NCBI GenBank assembly: GCA_030950865.1
Contig: JAUZQR010000282.1
Span: forward strand, 1 to 5,758
Reading direction: 5' to 3'
DNA length: 5,758 nt
DNA from: Mariprofundaceae bacterium
Lineage (GTDB): Bacteria > Pseudomonadota > Zetaproteobacteria > Mariprofundales > Mariprofundaceae
The notes beneath the pieces were generated by a model. That model was not told where the DNA came from, did not search any database, and worked only from the letters and a program-made list of their open reading frames with translations. The translations under genes were made by a program, and so were the position numbers. Shown piece after piece: positions 5,722 to 5,758 of this stretch (positions are counted from its first letter, which is position 1; each line of letters opens with the position of its first letter).

Positions 5722-5758
5722 AGTGGTCTTCAAAGGTTGATTCATTTAGGCTTACGCT
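5719..5758 (+). repeat. Non-tRNA arm adjoining the plus-strand tRNA break (copy 2), reaching the window end
   Basis: The arm begins at the anticodon-loop break with GCTAGTGGTC and ends with GGCTTACGCT at the last base of the window. Together with copy 1 placed on the other side of the shared core, it would rebuild the symmetrical site CTAGC-CTCCGAA-GCTAG, as expected for the element-borne partner of an anticodon-loop attachment site. Confidence 0.4.

Larger units (their letters stand above)
5408..5758. other. Gene-free right end holding tRNA halves and junctions
   Basis: Between the DUF3095 stop and the window end no credible protein gene is seen. Apart from the tRNA halves and arms, the stretch holds a perfect CTTGAA-TT-TTCAAG inverted repeat (5537-5550), TGGGCAC twice 11 nt apart (5585-5591 and 5596-5602) and the small CCTCA/TGAGG hairpin (5631-5646). 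I cannot assign any of these a function. Confidence 0.5.

Overview
The window looks like chromosome from an AT-rich Gram-negative bacterium, most likely a proteobacterium. It carries the start of an assimilatory nitrate/nitrite gene cluster, and both ends look rearranged or mis-joined. The main evidence for the lineage is gene order: a NarK/NasA-type nitrate transporter followed by a PP2C-phosphatase/Ser-Thr-kinase fusion, next to nirB. From memory this grouping also occurs in Pseudomonas (the PA1781-PA1783 region). The sequence alone does not settle the genus.

Layout. Positions 1-618 (minus) hold an open frame whose first ~147 codons are the N-terminus of the nitrite reductase large subunit (NirB) and whose last ~60 codons are the C-terminal domain of aconitase, joined at a ~7-residue stretch (DAAMKYK) that fits both families. 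Positions 619-900 are a divergent regulatory region. They hold two back-to-back sigma-54 (-24/-12) type promoters, one for nirB and one for the transporter, with a perfect 7-1-7 palindrome between them where an enhancer-binding protein could sit. Positions 901-2406 (plus) are the transporter, and 2413-4116 (plus) the phosphatase-kinase fusion with a C-terminal membrane anchor; the two are 6 nt apart and surely co-transcribed. At 4170-4227 there is a 58-bp hairpin with 18-bp imperfect terminal inverted repeats resembling IS5-type ends, probably a miniature element. Positions 4247-5407 (plus) encode a DUF3095 protein with a nucleotidyl-cyclase-like N-terminal motif pair.

Positions 5408-5758 have no protein gene. 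They hold the 3' half of a tRNA-Arg(CCG) on the minus strand and the 5' half of a tRNA-Arg(CCG) on the plus strand. Both break at the anticodon loop, and beyond the break both run into the same kind of non-tRNA arm (GCTAGnnGTC, then a related 10-mer ending ACGCT at exactly 31-40 nt). This looks like attachment-site or element-end junctions in an anticodon loop.

How the genes fit together. Nitrate or nitrite enters through the transporter and is reduced to ammonium by the NirB-containing enzyme. The paired sigma-54 promoters suggest nitrogen-status control by an NtrC-like activator. The phosphatase-kinase is the plausible signalling partner of the transporter, although its substrate is unknown. 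The DUF3095 gene is separated by the hairpin element and may be an independent unit.
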